Below, one piece after another: positions 28,615 to 37,613 of a DNA stretch of 64,000 bases. How positions within the stretch are numbered: the stretch's first letter is position 1; every line of letters begins with the position of its first letter. Source of the stretch: Sphingomonas psychrolutea (GTDB lineage: Bacteria; Pseudomonadota; Alphaproteobacteria; Sphingomonadales; Sphingomonadaceae); the NCBI RefSeq assembly GCF_014636175.1, contig NZ_BMDW01000022.1:1-64000 (forward strand), written 5' to 3'. The position numbers and the translations under genes were made by a program. The notes below the pieces were generated by a model, which ran no database searches, had not been told where the DNA came from, and worked only from the letters and a program-made list of their open reading frames with translations.

Positions 28615-29526
28615 ATGCGGAAATCGAGCGTTTTGGGGGCAGTTTTGCTGATGGCGATGGCGGCCGGCGGCGCGCGCGCGGAAGTGTTGCAAGTGACGGG
28701 CGAGTTCCCCGCAGCGAATCGCGAGGCAAGCTTCCTGCGATCGGTGTCTGTCGAGCGCTTCGGCGGCACCGACGGGCCGACGCTCGCCATCGCGATCGAA
28801 CGCGCGCTGACCAACAGCCAGTTCGAAGTGATCGGCGGTCGCGTCGGGCGCGATACGGCCGAGGGGTCGATCTCGGGCGCGGTCTCGACCGGCGTCGACA
28901 TGCAACGCTTCACGCGCAAGGAAAAAAAGTGCGCGGAAAAGGCGGACGACGGCAAATGCGTGCGGGAAGAGGAGATCGAGATCCCCTGCATGCGCCGTAT
29001 CATCGACATGAATGCCGATATCCGGATCGTCCGCAACACCGACGGGAAAATCCTCTATTCCGAAGCCCAGCCGTTCCGCGACGAAACGACCTGGTGCGAG
29101 CGGCAAAGCCCCGATCGTACGGTCGAGGCGGTCGTGGCCGGCGCGATCCGCAATATCGCCGAAGCGATGCGCGGCGCGCTCGTGCCGCATGTCGACACCT
29201 ATCAGGTCCGCGTGCGCGAAAGCACCAAGGGCCTGACCAAGGAAACCGCGCAGCGCTTCAAGGATCTGGTCAAACTGACCAAGCGCGATGCGCCTGCCGC
29301 TTGCGCCGGTTGGGACGCCCTGCAGGCCGAGGCGGCGGGCTATCCGTCGCTGGTGTTCAATCTCGGCGTGTGCGCCGAAGAGCGTGGCGATTATGAGGCT
29401 GCGGTGAAGCTCTACACCGACGCCGTGCGCGCCGGTGCGGGGGAGGGGAATGAAGCGGCGAACCGCGCCACGCGCTTGATCGCCGGACGTGCCGATGCGC
29501 GCGAGCGGGCGCGGCGGCGGGGCTGA
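28615..29526 (+). CDS. exported protein with TPR-like C-terminus
   Basis: A 303-residue protein with a signal peptide (MRKSSVLGAVLLMAMAAGGARA). The first two thirds are not recognised; there are paired cysteines (KKCAEKADDGKCVREEEIEIPC) that could form disulfides and alternating strands (IDMNADIRIVRNTDGKILYSE) suggestive of a beta domain. The last 60 residues include a TPR-like hairpin (PSLVFNLGVCAEERGDYEAAVKLYTDA). GGGAGG eight bases upstream favours the ATG at 28615 over 28609 or 28519. It probably works in the periplasm or outer membrane; the role is unknown. Confidence 0.75.
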   Translation: MRKSSVLGAVLLMAMAAGGARAEVLQVTGEFPAANREASFLRSVSVERFGGTDGPTLAIAIERALTNSQFEVIGGRVGRDTAEGSISGAVSTGVDMQRFTRKEKKCAEKADDGKCVREEEIEIPCMRRIIDMNADIRIVRNTDGKILYSEAQPFRDETTWCERQSPDRTVEAVVAGAIRNIAEAMRGALVPHVDTYQVRVRESTKGLTKETAQRFKDLVKLTKRDAPAACAGWDALQAEAAGYPSLVFNLGVCAEERGDYEAAVKLYTDAVRAGAGEGNEAANRATRLIAGRADARERARRRG

Positions 29527-29593
29527 TATCACCGCTGCTTTGAGCGCAAGGCGTGGGATGTGAGGCCCGTGTTGATCGGCCTATAGCAGTGCC

Positions 29594-30637
29594 ATGACGC
29601 AGACCCTCCCTTTCTCGCTCGATCCCGATGCCGCCTGGCGCGCGTTCGAAGCGCGTGACCGACATAGCGATGGCCGCTTCGTGGGTGCGGTGAAAACCAC
29701 CGGCATCTATTGCAAGCCGAGCTGCCCGGCGCGCCACCCGAAGCGCGAGAATGTCGTGTTCTATCGTACGCCCGAAGAAGCGCGCGCGGCGGGATTTCGC
29801 GCGTGTCTGCGCTGCACGCCCGATCAGGTCGGGCGCGACCGGGTCGCCGTCGCGCGCGCGGTTACGCTGATCGAGGCGGCGGAGGAGACGCTGGGGCTCG
29901 ACGAGCTGGCCGCGCTGGTCGGCTATGCCCCGCACCATTTCCACCGACTGTTCAAGCGCGCGACCGGGGTGACCCCGGCGGCCTATGCGCGCGGGCTGAA
30001 AGCGCGGGCCGCCGCGCACGCGCTCACCAGGGAGACCAGCGTGACCGATGCGATTTACGAAGCGGGCTATTCGGCACCGAGCCGGTTCTACGAAGGCGCG
30101 GGCAAACGGCTCGGCATGACGCCGAGCGCGTGGAAGCGCGGCGGGGCGGGGGTCACGATCCGTTGGACGGTTGCCGACACCAGTCTGGGCGACATGCTCG
30201 TCGCGGCGACCGACAAGGGGCTGTGCCGCGTGTCGTTCGACGAGAATGAGGCGGCGTTGCGCGCGCGTTTCCCGCACGCCGAGATCGTCCCCGGCGGAGC
30301 CGCGCTCGCCGATCTCGCGGCGCAAGTCGTCGCCAGCGTCGAATCGCCCGATCGTGATCAGGATTTGCCGCTCGACGTGCAGGGAACCGCCTTTCAGGAA
30401 GCGATCTGGCAAGCGCTGCGCGCGATCCCGCTCGGCGAAACGCGCAGCTATGCCGAGCTTGCAGCCGAGGTCGGCAATCCCAAGGCGGTGCGCGCGGCGG
30501 GAACGGCGTGCGGTGCGAACCCGGTGTCGATCATCGTGCCGTGCCACCGCGCACAGCGGACCGACGGCACGCTTGGCGGCTATGCGTACGGGATCGATCG
30601 CAAGGTCGCGCTGCGGACGCGGGAAGGGGTCAAATGA
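29594..30637 (+). CDS. ada: Ada: bifunctional DNA methyl-repair protein and regulator
   Basis: A 347-residue Ada protein. The N-terminal zinc domain has Cys40, Cys44, Cys71 and Cys74 (GIYCKPSCPAR, ACLRC), where the first cysteine accepts methyl groups from phosphotriesters. An AraC-type helix-turn-helix follows (about 85-180), then the O6-methylguanine methyltransferase domain with acceptor Cys317 in PCHR. The adaptive response activates ada itself; a DUF1203 gene begins one base after its stop and may be co-induced. Confidence 0.93.
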   Translation: MTQTLPFSLDPDAAWRAFEARDRHSDGRFVGAVKTTGIYCKPSCPARHPKRENVVFYRTPEEARAAGFRACLRCTPDQVGRDRVAVARAVTLIEAAEETLGLDELAALVGYAPHHFHRLFKRATGVTPAAYARGLKARAAAHALTRETSVTDAIYEAGYSAPSRFYEGAGKRLGMTPSAWKRGGAGVTIRWTVADTSLGDMLVAATDKGLCRVSFDENEAALRARFPHAEIVPGGAALADLAAQVVASVESPDRDQDLPLDVQGTAFQEAIWQALRAIPLGETRSYAELAAEVGNPKAVRAAGTACGANPVSIIVPCHRAQRTDGTLGGYAYGIDRKVALRTREGVK

Positions 30638-30638
30638 C

Positions 30639-31106
30639 ATGACGTATGTGATCCGCGGGCTCGACCCGACACCGTTTGCGGCGTTGTTCGGGCTCCCCGA
30701 TGCGGCCCTCGCCGAGCGGCAGGTCGTCCGCCACTTCGCCGATACCAAGCCGGGCTTTCCGTGCCGCGTGACGCTGGAGGATGCCGAACCGGGTGAGGCG
30801 TTGCTGCTGCTCAATTACGAACATCTCCCCGTATCGTCGCCTTACCGATCGCGCCACGCGATCTACGTCCGCGAGGGCGCTTCGGCGGCGGCGGTGTATG
30901 ACGATCGCGTTCCCGAACAGCTCCGCCGACGCTTGCTGTCGGTGCGCGCGTTCGACCTTGCCGGGATGATGGTTGAGGCCGATGTGGTCGACGGCACCGC
31001 GCTCGACACGCTGGCGCGCGACTGGATCGGTTGTCCGCAAGTCGCGTATCTCCACGTCCACAACGCCAAGCCCGGCTGCTTCGCGGCGCGGATCGAGCGC
31101 GACTGA
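30639..31106 (+). CDS. DUF1203 domain protein
   Basis: A 155-residue protein starting MTYVIRGLDPTPFAALFGL, with LLLNYEHLPVSSPYRSRHAIYVREG and the C-terminal CPQVAYLHVHNAKPGCFAARIER, characteristic of DUF1203. Function unknown. It starts two bases after the ada stop codon, so translational coupling is likely and a link to alkylation stress is possible but unproven. A longer open frame upstream lies inside ada and is not used. Confidence 0.85.
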   Translation: MTYVIRGLDPTPFAALFGLPDAALAERQVVRHFADTKPGFPCRVTLEDAEPGEALLLLNYEHLPVSSPYRSRHAIYVREGASAAAVYDDRVPEQLRRRLLSVRAFDLAGMMVEADVVDGTALDTLARDWIGCPQVAYLHVHNAKPGCFAARIERD

Positions 31107-31158
31107 GCGGTTGCCAAGCGACCCTCGCGTGTTACGTGTGTGGCACAGCAGGGGGAAG

Positions 31159-32037
31159 ATGATGCTACCAACCGAACCGAACACGCCGCCGAACAGCACA
31201 GTCTGGCGCGTCATCCACTTCCCGTTGGTGCTGCTGGTGATCGGTTTCGTGTTCGTGATGGCGGGCAATGTGACCGCCGCTGTGCTCGCGCGCCTAGTCC
31301 CGCCGCTGCACAACAATCCGGTCGAGATGCTGCAAGCTGCCGCCTTTGCGGCGCTGGTCGCCGGTGCCTATGTCGCTTTCGTTCGCCTGATCGAACGGCG
31401 TCCGGTGTCGGAATTCGGCACGAAGGGCTGGGCGGGGGAGCTTGGGGTCGGGTTACTTTTCGGCCTCGTTCTGTTCAGCACCGTAATTGGGGTCATCGCC
31501 TTGCTCGGCGGCTATCGTGTGATCGGTTATGGATCGTTCGCGGTGCTGTACCCGTCGGTCGCGCTGTCGATCTTTTCGGGGGTGGGCGAGGAGATCGTGC
31601 TGCGTGGGCTGTTCTTCCGGCTGATCGAGCGCTGGCTCGGCAGCTGGATCGCGCTGGCGCTGTCGGCGGCGTTGTTCGGGGCGCTCCACCTTGGCAATCC
31701 CAACGCCACGCTGTTCGCCGGATTCGCGATCGCGCTTGAGGCCGGGGTGATGCTGGCGGCGCTGTATATGGTGACGCGGCGGCTATGGGCGGCGATCGGG
31801 CTGCACGCGGCGTGGAACTTCGCGCAAGGCGGGATTTACGGCGTCGCGGTCTCGGGTTTCGAGGAGAAGGGCTTGCTCCGCCCCGATATGCGCGGACCCG
31901 AATGGCTGACCGGCGGGGCGTTTGGCGCAGAGGCGTCGCTCGTCGCGCTGCTCGTCAACGTGGCGTTCGGCATCGCCTTGCTCGTCATTGCCTGCCGCCG
32001 CGGTAATTTCGTCGCGCCGTTCTGGGCGCGGCGCTGA
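31159..32037 (+). CDS. CPBP-family intramembrane glutamic protease
   Basis: A 292-residue membrane protein with about eight hydrophobic segments and the CPBP (Rce1-like) catalytic motifs: Glu144-Glu145 in GEEIVLRG, His177 in FGALHLGN and His216 in HAAWN. Family members cleave within or next to membranes; bacterial ones process peptides or modulate membrane proteins, with mostly unknown substrates. GGGGGA before the ATG supports 31159 (or the adjacent ATG). The end lies two bases from the convergent serine protease stop codon. Confidence 0.88.
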   Translation: MMLPTEPNTPPNSTVWRVIHFPLVLLVIGFVFVMAGNVTAAVLARLVPPLHNNPVEMLQAAAFAALVAGAYVAFVRLIERRPVSEFGTKGWAGELGVGLLFGLVLFSTVIGVIALLGGYRVIGYGSFAVLYPSVALSIFSGVGEEIVLRGLFFRLIERWLGSWIALALSAALFGALHLGNPNATLFAGFAIALEAGVMLAALYMVTRRLWAAIGLHAAWNFAQGGIYGVAVSGFEEKGLLRPDMRGPEWLTGGAFGAEASLVALLVNVAFGIALLVIACRRGNFVAPFWARR

Positions 32038-32039
32038 TG

Positions 32040-33572
32040 TTACTCCGCAGGGGTGCAGGCATAGACGATCCGCTCGTTCGGCCGCGCTGGTAGCGCGGTG
32101 CGGATCGCCGCCTGCTGCGTCGCGAGATTGGCGCGTCCCGCCTCGTCGGGCGAACAGGCCTTGAGCTTCACGGTCGAGCGGATCTTGCGCAAATCGTCCA
32201 TTTGCTCCGCGCTGAGGAAATAGCGCGCATTGGTATAGCCGCGCGTTGCCGGATCGAATTGCAGCACCGACACGGTCTGCTCCTCCGACGGCACCAGGAT
32301 GCGGTCCCATTTGCTGCCATTTTCGGCATATTGCGTGCGGCCATTCATGCAGCCCGCTTTGCCCCAGTCGATCGTGACGTCCTGTGTGGTGGAGGATACG
32401 ACGCGGCTGCGTTCGGGCACGAAGCGGCACACCAGCTTGCCGAGCGGGGCGGTCGAGGAGACGGGGGGCGCGGACGGCTGGCTTGCGGCGGCAACGGCTT
32501 CGGGCAGGACAGGCGCGCCGGTCGGGCGGAGCACGAACAGCACAACCGCGCCCAACATGACCAGCGCGCCCAACGCCCATGCCCAAATCGCTTCGCGCCG
32601 CAGCGCCTGCGCGTCGAGCAAGCCGCCGGCCCCCACCGCCATCGCGCCGAGCACGAGGAGAAGCACCGCCAGCCCCATGATATTCTCCCGGTGCCGGTCG
32701 GCCGCGTCGCGCGCAGCGACGAGTGCTGCCTCGCGCGCCAGCACCGCCTTGCTGGCCGCGTCGCGTTTGGTTGCATCGACCAGCGCGGAGGCCTCCGTAT
32801 TGGCAGCCTGATCGATCTTTTCGATGTCGGCGATGCTGGTGCACGGGGTGCCGATCGCGACATAGGGCTGTTTGGCCTTGTTCAGGAACGCGGCCACTTC
32901 GGTGTTGGCGATGGCGAAACCGAAACTCGAATCGCCCTCTTCACCGCGCGTGATCGCCGAATTGATCCCGATCACGCGCCCGCACGGATCAAGCAGCGGC
33001 CCGCCCGAATTGCCGCGCGCGATCTGTGCGGTGTGGAGCAAAACGTCGGTGCCGGTCATTTGCCGCCGCCCGGAAAACACGCCTTCGGACCGGATCGGCG
33101 CGAGCGGGCGGATGTAATCCGCCGCCGATTTCGCGGTCGCCAAATCCACATTGCCGGGATAGCCGAGCGCCGTCACCATGCTGCCCTCCTCGATCGGCCC
33201 GGTATAAAGCGCGACCGTCGGCAAGCGCGTGCCGGTGAATTCGATCAGCGCGAGATCGTGCGCGACATCGACCGCGATCACGCGGCCCTGATAGCTTTTT
33301 CTGCCCTCCGACGGGACGATTCCGACCACGACATTCCCGGGATATTTGGCGAGCAGTTCGACGACATGCGCGTTGGTGACGATTCGGTTGGGCGCGACCG
33401 CGACGCCGCTGCCATGGCCGAAGCCGACCACTTCATCATCGACGATCGCGATCGTGACGACGCGCACGACGCCGCGCCCAGTCGCCGAGATATCGTCGGC
33501 GCGGGCGGGGGCGGACAGGCCGACCGTGCAGGCCAGGATGAGCGCGAGCAGCCAGCGGACTATCGGGATCAT
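32040..33572 (-). CDS. membrane-anchored trypsin-like serine protease
   Basis: A 510-residue protein. Signal peptide about 1-25; trypsin-like domain about 30-240 with the complete triad His69 (TNAHVVE), Asp106 (HDLALIEF) and Ser189 (GNSGGPL). A heptad-like Ala/Glu-rich stretch (about 250-297) leads to two membrane helices (299-318 and 329-348), then a 160-residue C-terminal domain with no recognised family. No PDZ is present, so it is not a DegP/HtrA. Protease and tail would lie on the periplasmic side. It overlaps the upstream HExxH/TPR gene by four bases, so the two are made together. Confidence 0.85.
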   Translation of the reverse strand: MIPIVRWLLALILACTVGLSAPARADDISATGRGVVRVVTIAIVDDEVVGFGHGSGVAVAPNRIVTNAHVVELLAKYPGNVVVGIVPSEGRKSYQGRVIAVDVAHDLALIEFTGTRLPTVALYTGPIEEGSMVTALGYPGNVDLATAKSAADYIRPLAPIRSEGVFSGRRQMTGTDVLLHTAQIARGNSGGPLLDPCGRVIGINSAITRGEEGDSSFGFAIANTEVAAFLNKAKQPYVAIGTPCTSIADIEKIDQAANTEASALVDATKRDAASKAVLAREAALVAARDAADRHRENIMGLAVLLLVLGAMAVGAGGLLDAQALRREAIWAWALGALVMLGAVVLFVLRPTGAPVLPEAVAAASQPSAPPVSSTAPLGKLVCRFVPERSRVVSSTTQDVTIDWGKAGCMNGRTQYAENGSKWDRILVPSEEQTVSVLQFDPATRGYTNARYFLSAEQMDDLRKIRSTVKLKACSPDEAGRANLATQQAAIRTALPARPNERIVYACTPAE

Positions 33573-35143
33573 GATTTTTTCGGTCCGGCAGGCCCATCGC
33601 TGGCACTCTTACCGCTTGCCGATCCAGCCTTCGCATCGCTTGGCGCGTCGGGTTTGTCGAGCACGGTAAGTGCTGCGGCCGAACCTTTCTGGTCGAGCAT
33701 CGCGAGCACTTGCTGGATCCGGTCGCCGCCGCTGCCATGCGCACTGTACGCCAGCGGCACGATCGCGCGGCGCGCTTCCACCGCATTGCCCTGTTGCAGA
33801 TAGACGCGTCCGGCCTGCATCCGCAGCCCGAGATCGTACGGTGCCAGCGCATAGGCGTAGAGCAAGGCGGCATCGGCATTCTTGGTCGGTGGCTGGTCGG
33901 CATCGCCGAAACTGTTGTAGAACAGCGTCAGCGGCAACGGATCCTCGGTATCGACCTTGTTCGCGACGAGGAACCAGTGGCGCACCGCGCTCCAGGTGGC
34001 CGCGTCGGTCTTCTTTGCGGTGCGCGCCGTGGCCGCCAGCGCCATGCCCTTGTAGAGCATCGCGTGCATCGATTTGGGCGCCGTCGCCAGCGCGCGGTCC
34101 GCCGCCGCCTCGGCCGCGGTATAATTACCCGCATCATATTCGGCCTCGGCCAGCACGTTCTGCGCTGCCGCATCTTGCGGATAGGGTGCGGCGAGGCGGC
34201 GCGCGAGCACGACCACCGCTTGCGCCTGCGTTGCCCCGACCCCTGCGGCCGAGCGGATGCGCGCGGGCATGACCGCTGCCTCCGCCGGGGTGAGCGCGCG
34301 CACCGTCGTTTCGCCCACCGCCAGCGCCGACCCGGTCAGTGTCCGCGCCGGGAGGCGTGACTGCTCGGCATATCGGTCGAGGACGCGATCGAGCTTGTCG
34401 ACGTCCTTCAGTTGATGCTTGGCCTCGGTGACCGGCTTTCCAGCGTTGATCGCATCGATATAGGCATCGAGTTGCCCCGCGCGGCTCGGTTCAAACGTTA
34501 GGTAATGCGTCAGCAACCAGCCGCGTCCGTACAGCACATCGGTTTGTTCTTCGCTCATCCGACCCGGGTCGGGGCTGAGCACGCGGCTCATTGGCAACAT
34601 GTCGGAATTGAAAACCCCGAAGGCGCGATATTGCGGCGCGGCACCCAGTGTGATCCCGCCGTCGTCGCGAAACATCGCGGTCGCGTTGAATTCGGCAAAT
34701 CCCTCGACGAACCAGGCGGGAAATGCCGCATTGGTCCAATTGCTCAGCATGAAATGATGCGTGTATTCGTGGAGCAGGATTTGCTGGGCGTTGAGATCGG
34801 TCTTTTCGGTACCCGATTGGCGCGGCACGAACGCGACGGGATGCGCGCGCGGCGCGTAAAAGCCCGCGACGTTTTCCTGGCCCGGCACGAGCTTTTGCAC
34901 GTCGTCAATAGTGTCGACGACGTAGACCGTCAGCCGCGTTTCGGGACTGATCGGCGCATCGGGCATCCCGCGCTGGACGCGTAGCGCCTTGTCGAAGCGC
35001 TCAAGCTTGGTCGTGAAGGCGCGGACACGCTCTGGCTTATCGTTCGAATAGAGCACGAAATGGCGCGAGCTCGCTTCCTGCCATTCAGCAAGCGCAGCAC
35101 TCGGAATCAAGCAGGCGCAGAGAAGCAAGGCTTTGCGAAACAT
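33569..35143 (-). CDS. exported HExxH (gluzincin-like) protein with TPR repeats
   Basis: A 524-residue protein with signal peptide (residues 1-19, ending AALA). The domain that follows has a zinc-protease motif HEYTHH at 125-130 and a downstream glutamate, Glu147 in WFVEGFAEF, as in gluzincins of the DUF1570/peptidase-MA type. The second half (about 300-490) is Ala-rich and helical with TPR-like units (NVLAEAEYDAGNYTAAEAAADRAL, DLGLRMQAGRVYLQQGNAVEA). The tail is Ser/Asp/Lys-rich. The ATG at 35143 has TGAGGAG about 12 bases upstream; a longer frame lacks support. Translationally coupled to the serine protease. Confidence 0.82.
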   Translation of the reverse strand: MFRKALLLCACLIPSAALAEWQEASSRHFVLYSNDKPERVRAFTTKLERFDKALRVQRGMPDAPISPETRLTVYVVDTIDDVQKLVPGQENVAGFYAPRAHPVAFVPRQSGTEKTDLNAQQILLHEYTHHFMLSNWTNAAFPAWFVEGFAEFNATAMFRDDGGITLGAAPQYRAFGVFNSDMLPMSRVLSPDPGRMSEEQTDVLYGRGWLLTHYLTFEPSRAGQLDAYIDAINAGKPVTEAKHQLKDVDKLDRVLDRYAEQSRLPARTLTGSALAVGETTVRALTPAEAAVMPARIRSAAGVGATQAQAVVVLARRLAAPYPQDAAAQNVLAEAEYDAGNYTAAEAAADRALATAPKSMHAMLYKGMALAATARTAKKTDAATWSAVRHWFLVANKVDTEDPLPLTLFYNSFGDADQPPTKNADAALLYAYALAPYDLGLRMQAGRVYLQQGNAVEARRAIVPLAYSAHGSGGDRIQQVLAMLDQKGSAAALTVLDKPDAPSDAKAGSASGKSASDGPAGPKKS

Positions 35144-35212
35144 CGGTTTGAGTCTCCTCAAGCCAATCGTACGGGGGGCGGGGCCGGGTCGCAAGCGGGG
35201 TGGCTCCCCCGT

Positions 35213-37381
35213 TCACACGAAACTGTACGGATCGACATCGACCACCACGCGCACCTTGGCGGGCCAGACGAGCGCGCCCAGCCAGTCGCGGATCACGTCC
35301 TGCACGTCCAATCCGCGTTTGGCGTGGACCAGCAGGCGGTAGCGGTGCCGCCCGCGCAGCATCGCCAGCGGGGCAGGGGCCGGGCCATAGACTTCCATCG
35401 CGTCGTGATGCGGCGCGGCGCGGCCGATCAGGCGCGCGGTTTCCAGGGCTGCGGCTTGGTCCTCGCTCGACACGACGATGCCCGCGAAGCGCCCGAACGG
35501 CGGCGCGCCAGCCTCGCGGCGATGCTCGGTCTCGGCGGCGTAGAACGCCTCGGCGTCGCCCGACACCAGCGCCTTCATCACGCTCGCATCGGGGCTGTGC
35601 GTCTGGATATAGACGTGGCCGGGTTTCGCCCCGCGCCCGGCGCGGCCCGCGACTTGCATGATCTGCTGGAAGGTCCGCTCGCTCGCGCGCAGATCGCCGC
35701 CGTCGAGGCCGAGATCGGCGTCGATCACGCCGACCAGTGTGAGGTTGGGGAAGTGATAGCCCTTGGTGACGAGCTGCGTGCCGACGACGATGTCGATGTC
35801 GTGCGCCTCCATCCGTGCGACGAATTCGGCGGCCTTGGCGGGGGACCACATCGTGTCAGAAGTAACGACTGCGATCTTGGCATCGGGGAAGAGCGCGGTG
35901 ACTTCATCGGCGATGCGCTCGACGCCGGGGCCGACCGCTGCCAGCGTATCCTCATTCTGGCATTCGGGGCAGACCTTGGGCACCGGCTCGGTATGCCCGC
36001 AATGGTGACAGGCGAGGCGGCGCACGAGGCGGTGCTCGACCATCCACGCGGTGCAATTGGGACATTGGAAGCGGTGGCCACAGGTACGGCATAGCGTGAG
36101 GGGCGCGTAACCGCGGCGGTTGAGGAACAGCAGGACTTGCTCGCGCCGCGCCAGCGTCTCAGTCATTGCGGTGAGCAAGCGCGGTGCGATCCAGCGGCCG
36201 CGTTCGGGCGGTTCGGCGATCAAGTCGATCGCGGTGATGCTCGGCATTTCGGCGGCGCCCCAGCGGCCGGGCAATTTGACCTCGGCATAGCGGCCGAGCG
36301 CGACTTGCTGGCGCGTCTCGATCGCGGGGGTGGCGGAGGCGAGGATCACTGGGATCTGCTCGAACTTGCCACGCATCACCGCGACGTCGCGGGCGTGATA
36401 ATGCACGCCTTCTTCCTGCTTGAAGCTCGTCTCATGCGCTTCATCGACCACGATCAGGCCGAGATTGGCGTAGGGGAGGTACAGCGCCGAGCGCGCGCCG
36501 ACCGTGACGAGCGCTTGCCCGCTGGCGATGCCGCGCCACGCGCGACGGCGCTGCGACTGGCGCAACCCCGAGTGCCACGCGACGGGGGCCACGCCGAAGC
36601 GCGCGGCGAAGCGTTTGAGGAACGGCTCGGTCAGCGCGATTTCGGGGAGCAGCACGAGGCATTGCCGGTTTTCGCGGATCGCGGCGGCGACGGCTTCGAA
36701 ATAGACTTCGGTCTTGCCCGAGCCGGTAACGCCGTCGAGCAGCGTCGGCGCAAAAGCGCGCGCGGTCACGTCCGCAACGAGCGTGGCGGAGGCGGCGCGT
36801 TGGTCGGGGGAGAGCGCGGGGGCGGCGAAATCGGGGTCGGGGGCGGGGAAGGGGCTGTCGATATCGACTTCGATTGCTTCGAGCGCGCCGGTTTTGACAA
36901 GGCCCCGGATGACCGCGTCGGACACCTCGCCGAGCGCGGCGAGTTCGCGGATCAGCCCCTGGAAGCTGCCGATCTTTTCGAGCGCCTGCTCGCGTTGCGG
37001 CGTGAGTCGCGCGGGGACGTCGCCGGTCGCGCGATATTCGGTGATCGTCTTGCTGTCTTCGAGCGCCGAGGTCGAGGACAAGGCCATCCGCACCACCGCG
37101 GCGGGTGACGCCAGATAATAATCCGCGGTCCATTCGATCAAGCGGCGCAGCGGGGCCGCAAGCGGCGGGACCGGCAACACGCCGACGAGGTTGCGCAAGC
37201 GATTGTCGCCGACCTCGGCGTCCGACGGCATCCGCTCGGGCTCCCACACCACGCCGAGCAACTGGCGTGGGCCGAGCGGCGCGACGACGATCGAGCCCGG
37301 CTCGACACTCATGCCGTGCGGCACGCGGTAATCGAGCGGGCCGAGTGCCGAATTGAGGACGAGGACGCGGGCGCGGGACAT
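35213..37381 (-). CDS. priA: primosomal protein N' (PriA helicase)
   Basis: A 722-residue replication-restart helicase that reloads the replisome at stalled forks. N-terminal 3'-binding domain, Walker A in GVTGSGKTEVYF, DEAH box in VVDEAHETSFK, and two zinc clusters in CRTCGHRFQCPNC and CHHCGHTEPVPKVCPEC. The start is uncertain: ATG 37381 begins MSRARVLVLN and fits the family; ATG 37390 is also possible; the open frame continues upstream through a palindromic repeat, which is not coding. The gene is transcribed away from xerC. Confidence 0.95.
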   Translation of the reverse strand: MSRARVLVLNSALGPLDYRVPHGMSVEPGSIVVAPLGPRQLLGVVWEPERMPSDAEVGDNRLRNLVGVLPVPPLAAPLRRLIEWTADYYLASPAAVVRMALSSTSALEDSKTITEYRATGDVPARLTPQREQALEKIGSFQGLIRELAALGEVSDAVIRGLVKTGALEAIEVDIDSPFPAPDPDFAAPALSPDQRAASATLVADVTARAFAPTLLDGVTGSGKTEVYFEAVAAAIRENRQCLVLLPEIALTEPFLKRFAARFGVAPVAWHSGLRQSQRRRAWRGIASGQALVTVGARSALYLPYANLGLIVVDEAHETSFKQEEGVHYHARDVAVMRGKFEQIPVILASATPAIETRQQVALGRYAEVKLPGRWGAAEMPSITAIDLIAEPPERGRWIAPRLLTAMTETLARREQVLLFLNRRGYAPLTLCRTCGHRFQCPNCTAWMVEHRLVRRLACHHCGHTEPVPKVCPECQNEDTLAAVGPGVERIADEVTALFPDAKIAVVTSDTMWSPAKAAEFVARMEAHDIDIVVGTQLVTKGYHFPNLTLVGVIDADLGLDGGDLRASERTFQQIMQVAGRAGRGAKPGHVYIQTHSPDASVMKALVSGDAEAFYAAETEHRREAGAPPFGRFAGIVVSSEDQAAALETARLIGRAAPHHDAMEVYGPAPAPLAMLRGRHRYRLLVHAKRGLDVQDVIRDWLGALVWPAKVRVVVDVDPYSFV

Positions 37382-37449
37382 GGGGTGCATATGGCGGGTT
37401 GGAGAGGCGGGGTGAAGGGGGGCAACAACCGTCACGCCACCTCTTCCGC

Positions 37450-37555
37450 GCTTCCCCGGCGGAGGCCGGGGCCCAGTCGCGAGCGGCTCTTTTGAGGGAA
37501 CTGCCCGCAATTACATCCGGCATCGCAACTGGGCCCCGGCCTTCGCCGGGGAAGC
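37450..37555. repeat. CCCCGGC-type palindrome upstream of priA
   Basis: Arms GCTTCCCCGGCGGAGGCC and GGCCTTCGCCGGGGAAGC face each other across a spacer of about 50 bases. Second copy of the element found in btuF, here occupying the divergent priA-xerC gap with about 60 bases left on each side for promoters. Confidence 0.9.
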
Positions 37556-37613
37556 GCTAGAAAGGAAAACGAAGCGATTCTCTTACGTTCGCGACTGCGC
37601 TACACCACCCGCA

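Noticed and set aside
37382..37510. N-terminal extension of PriA through the upstream palindrome
   Set aside because: The added residues are translated repeat (ATGPRPPPGKRGRGG) and family members start at MSRARVLVLN-like sequence.
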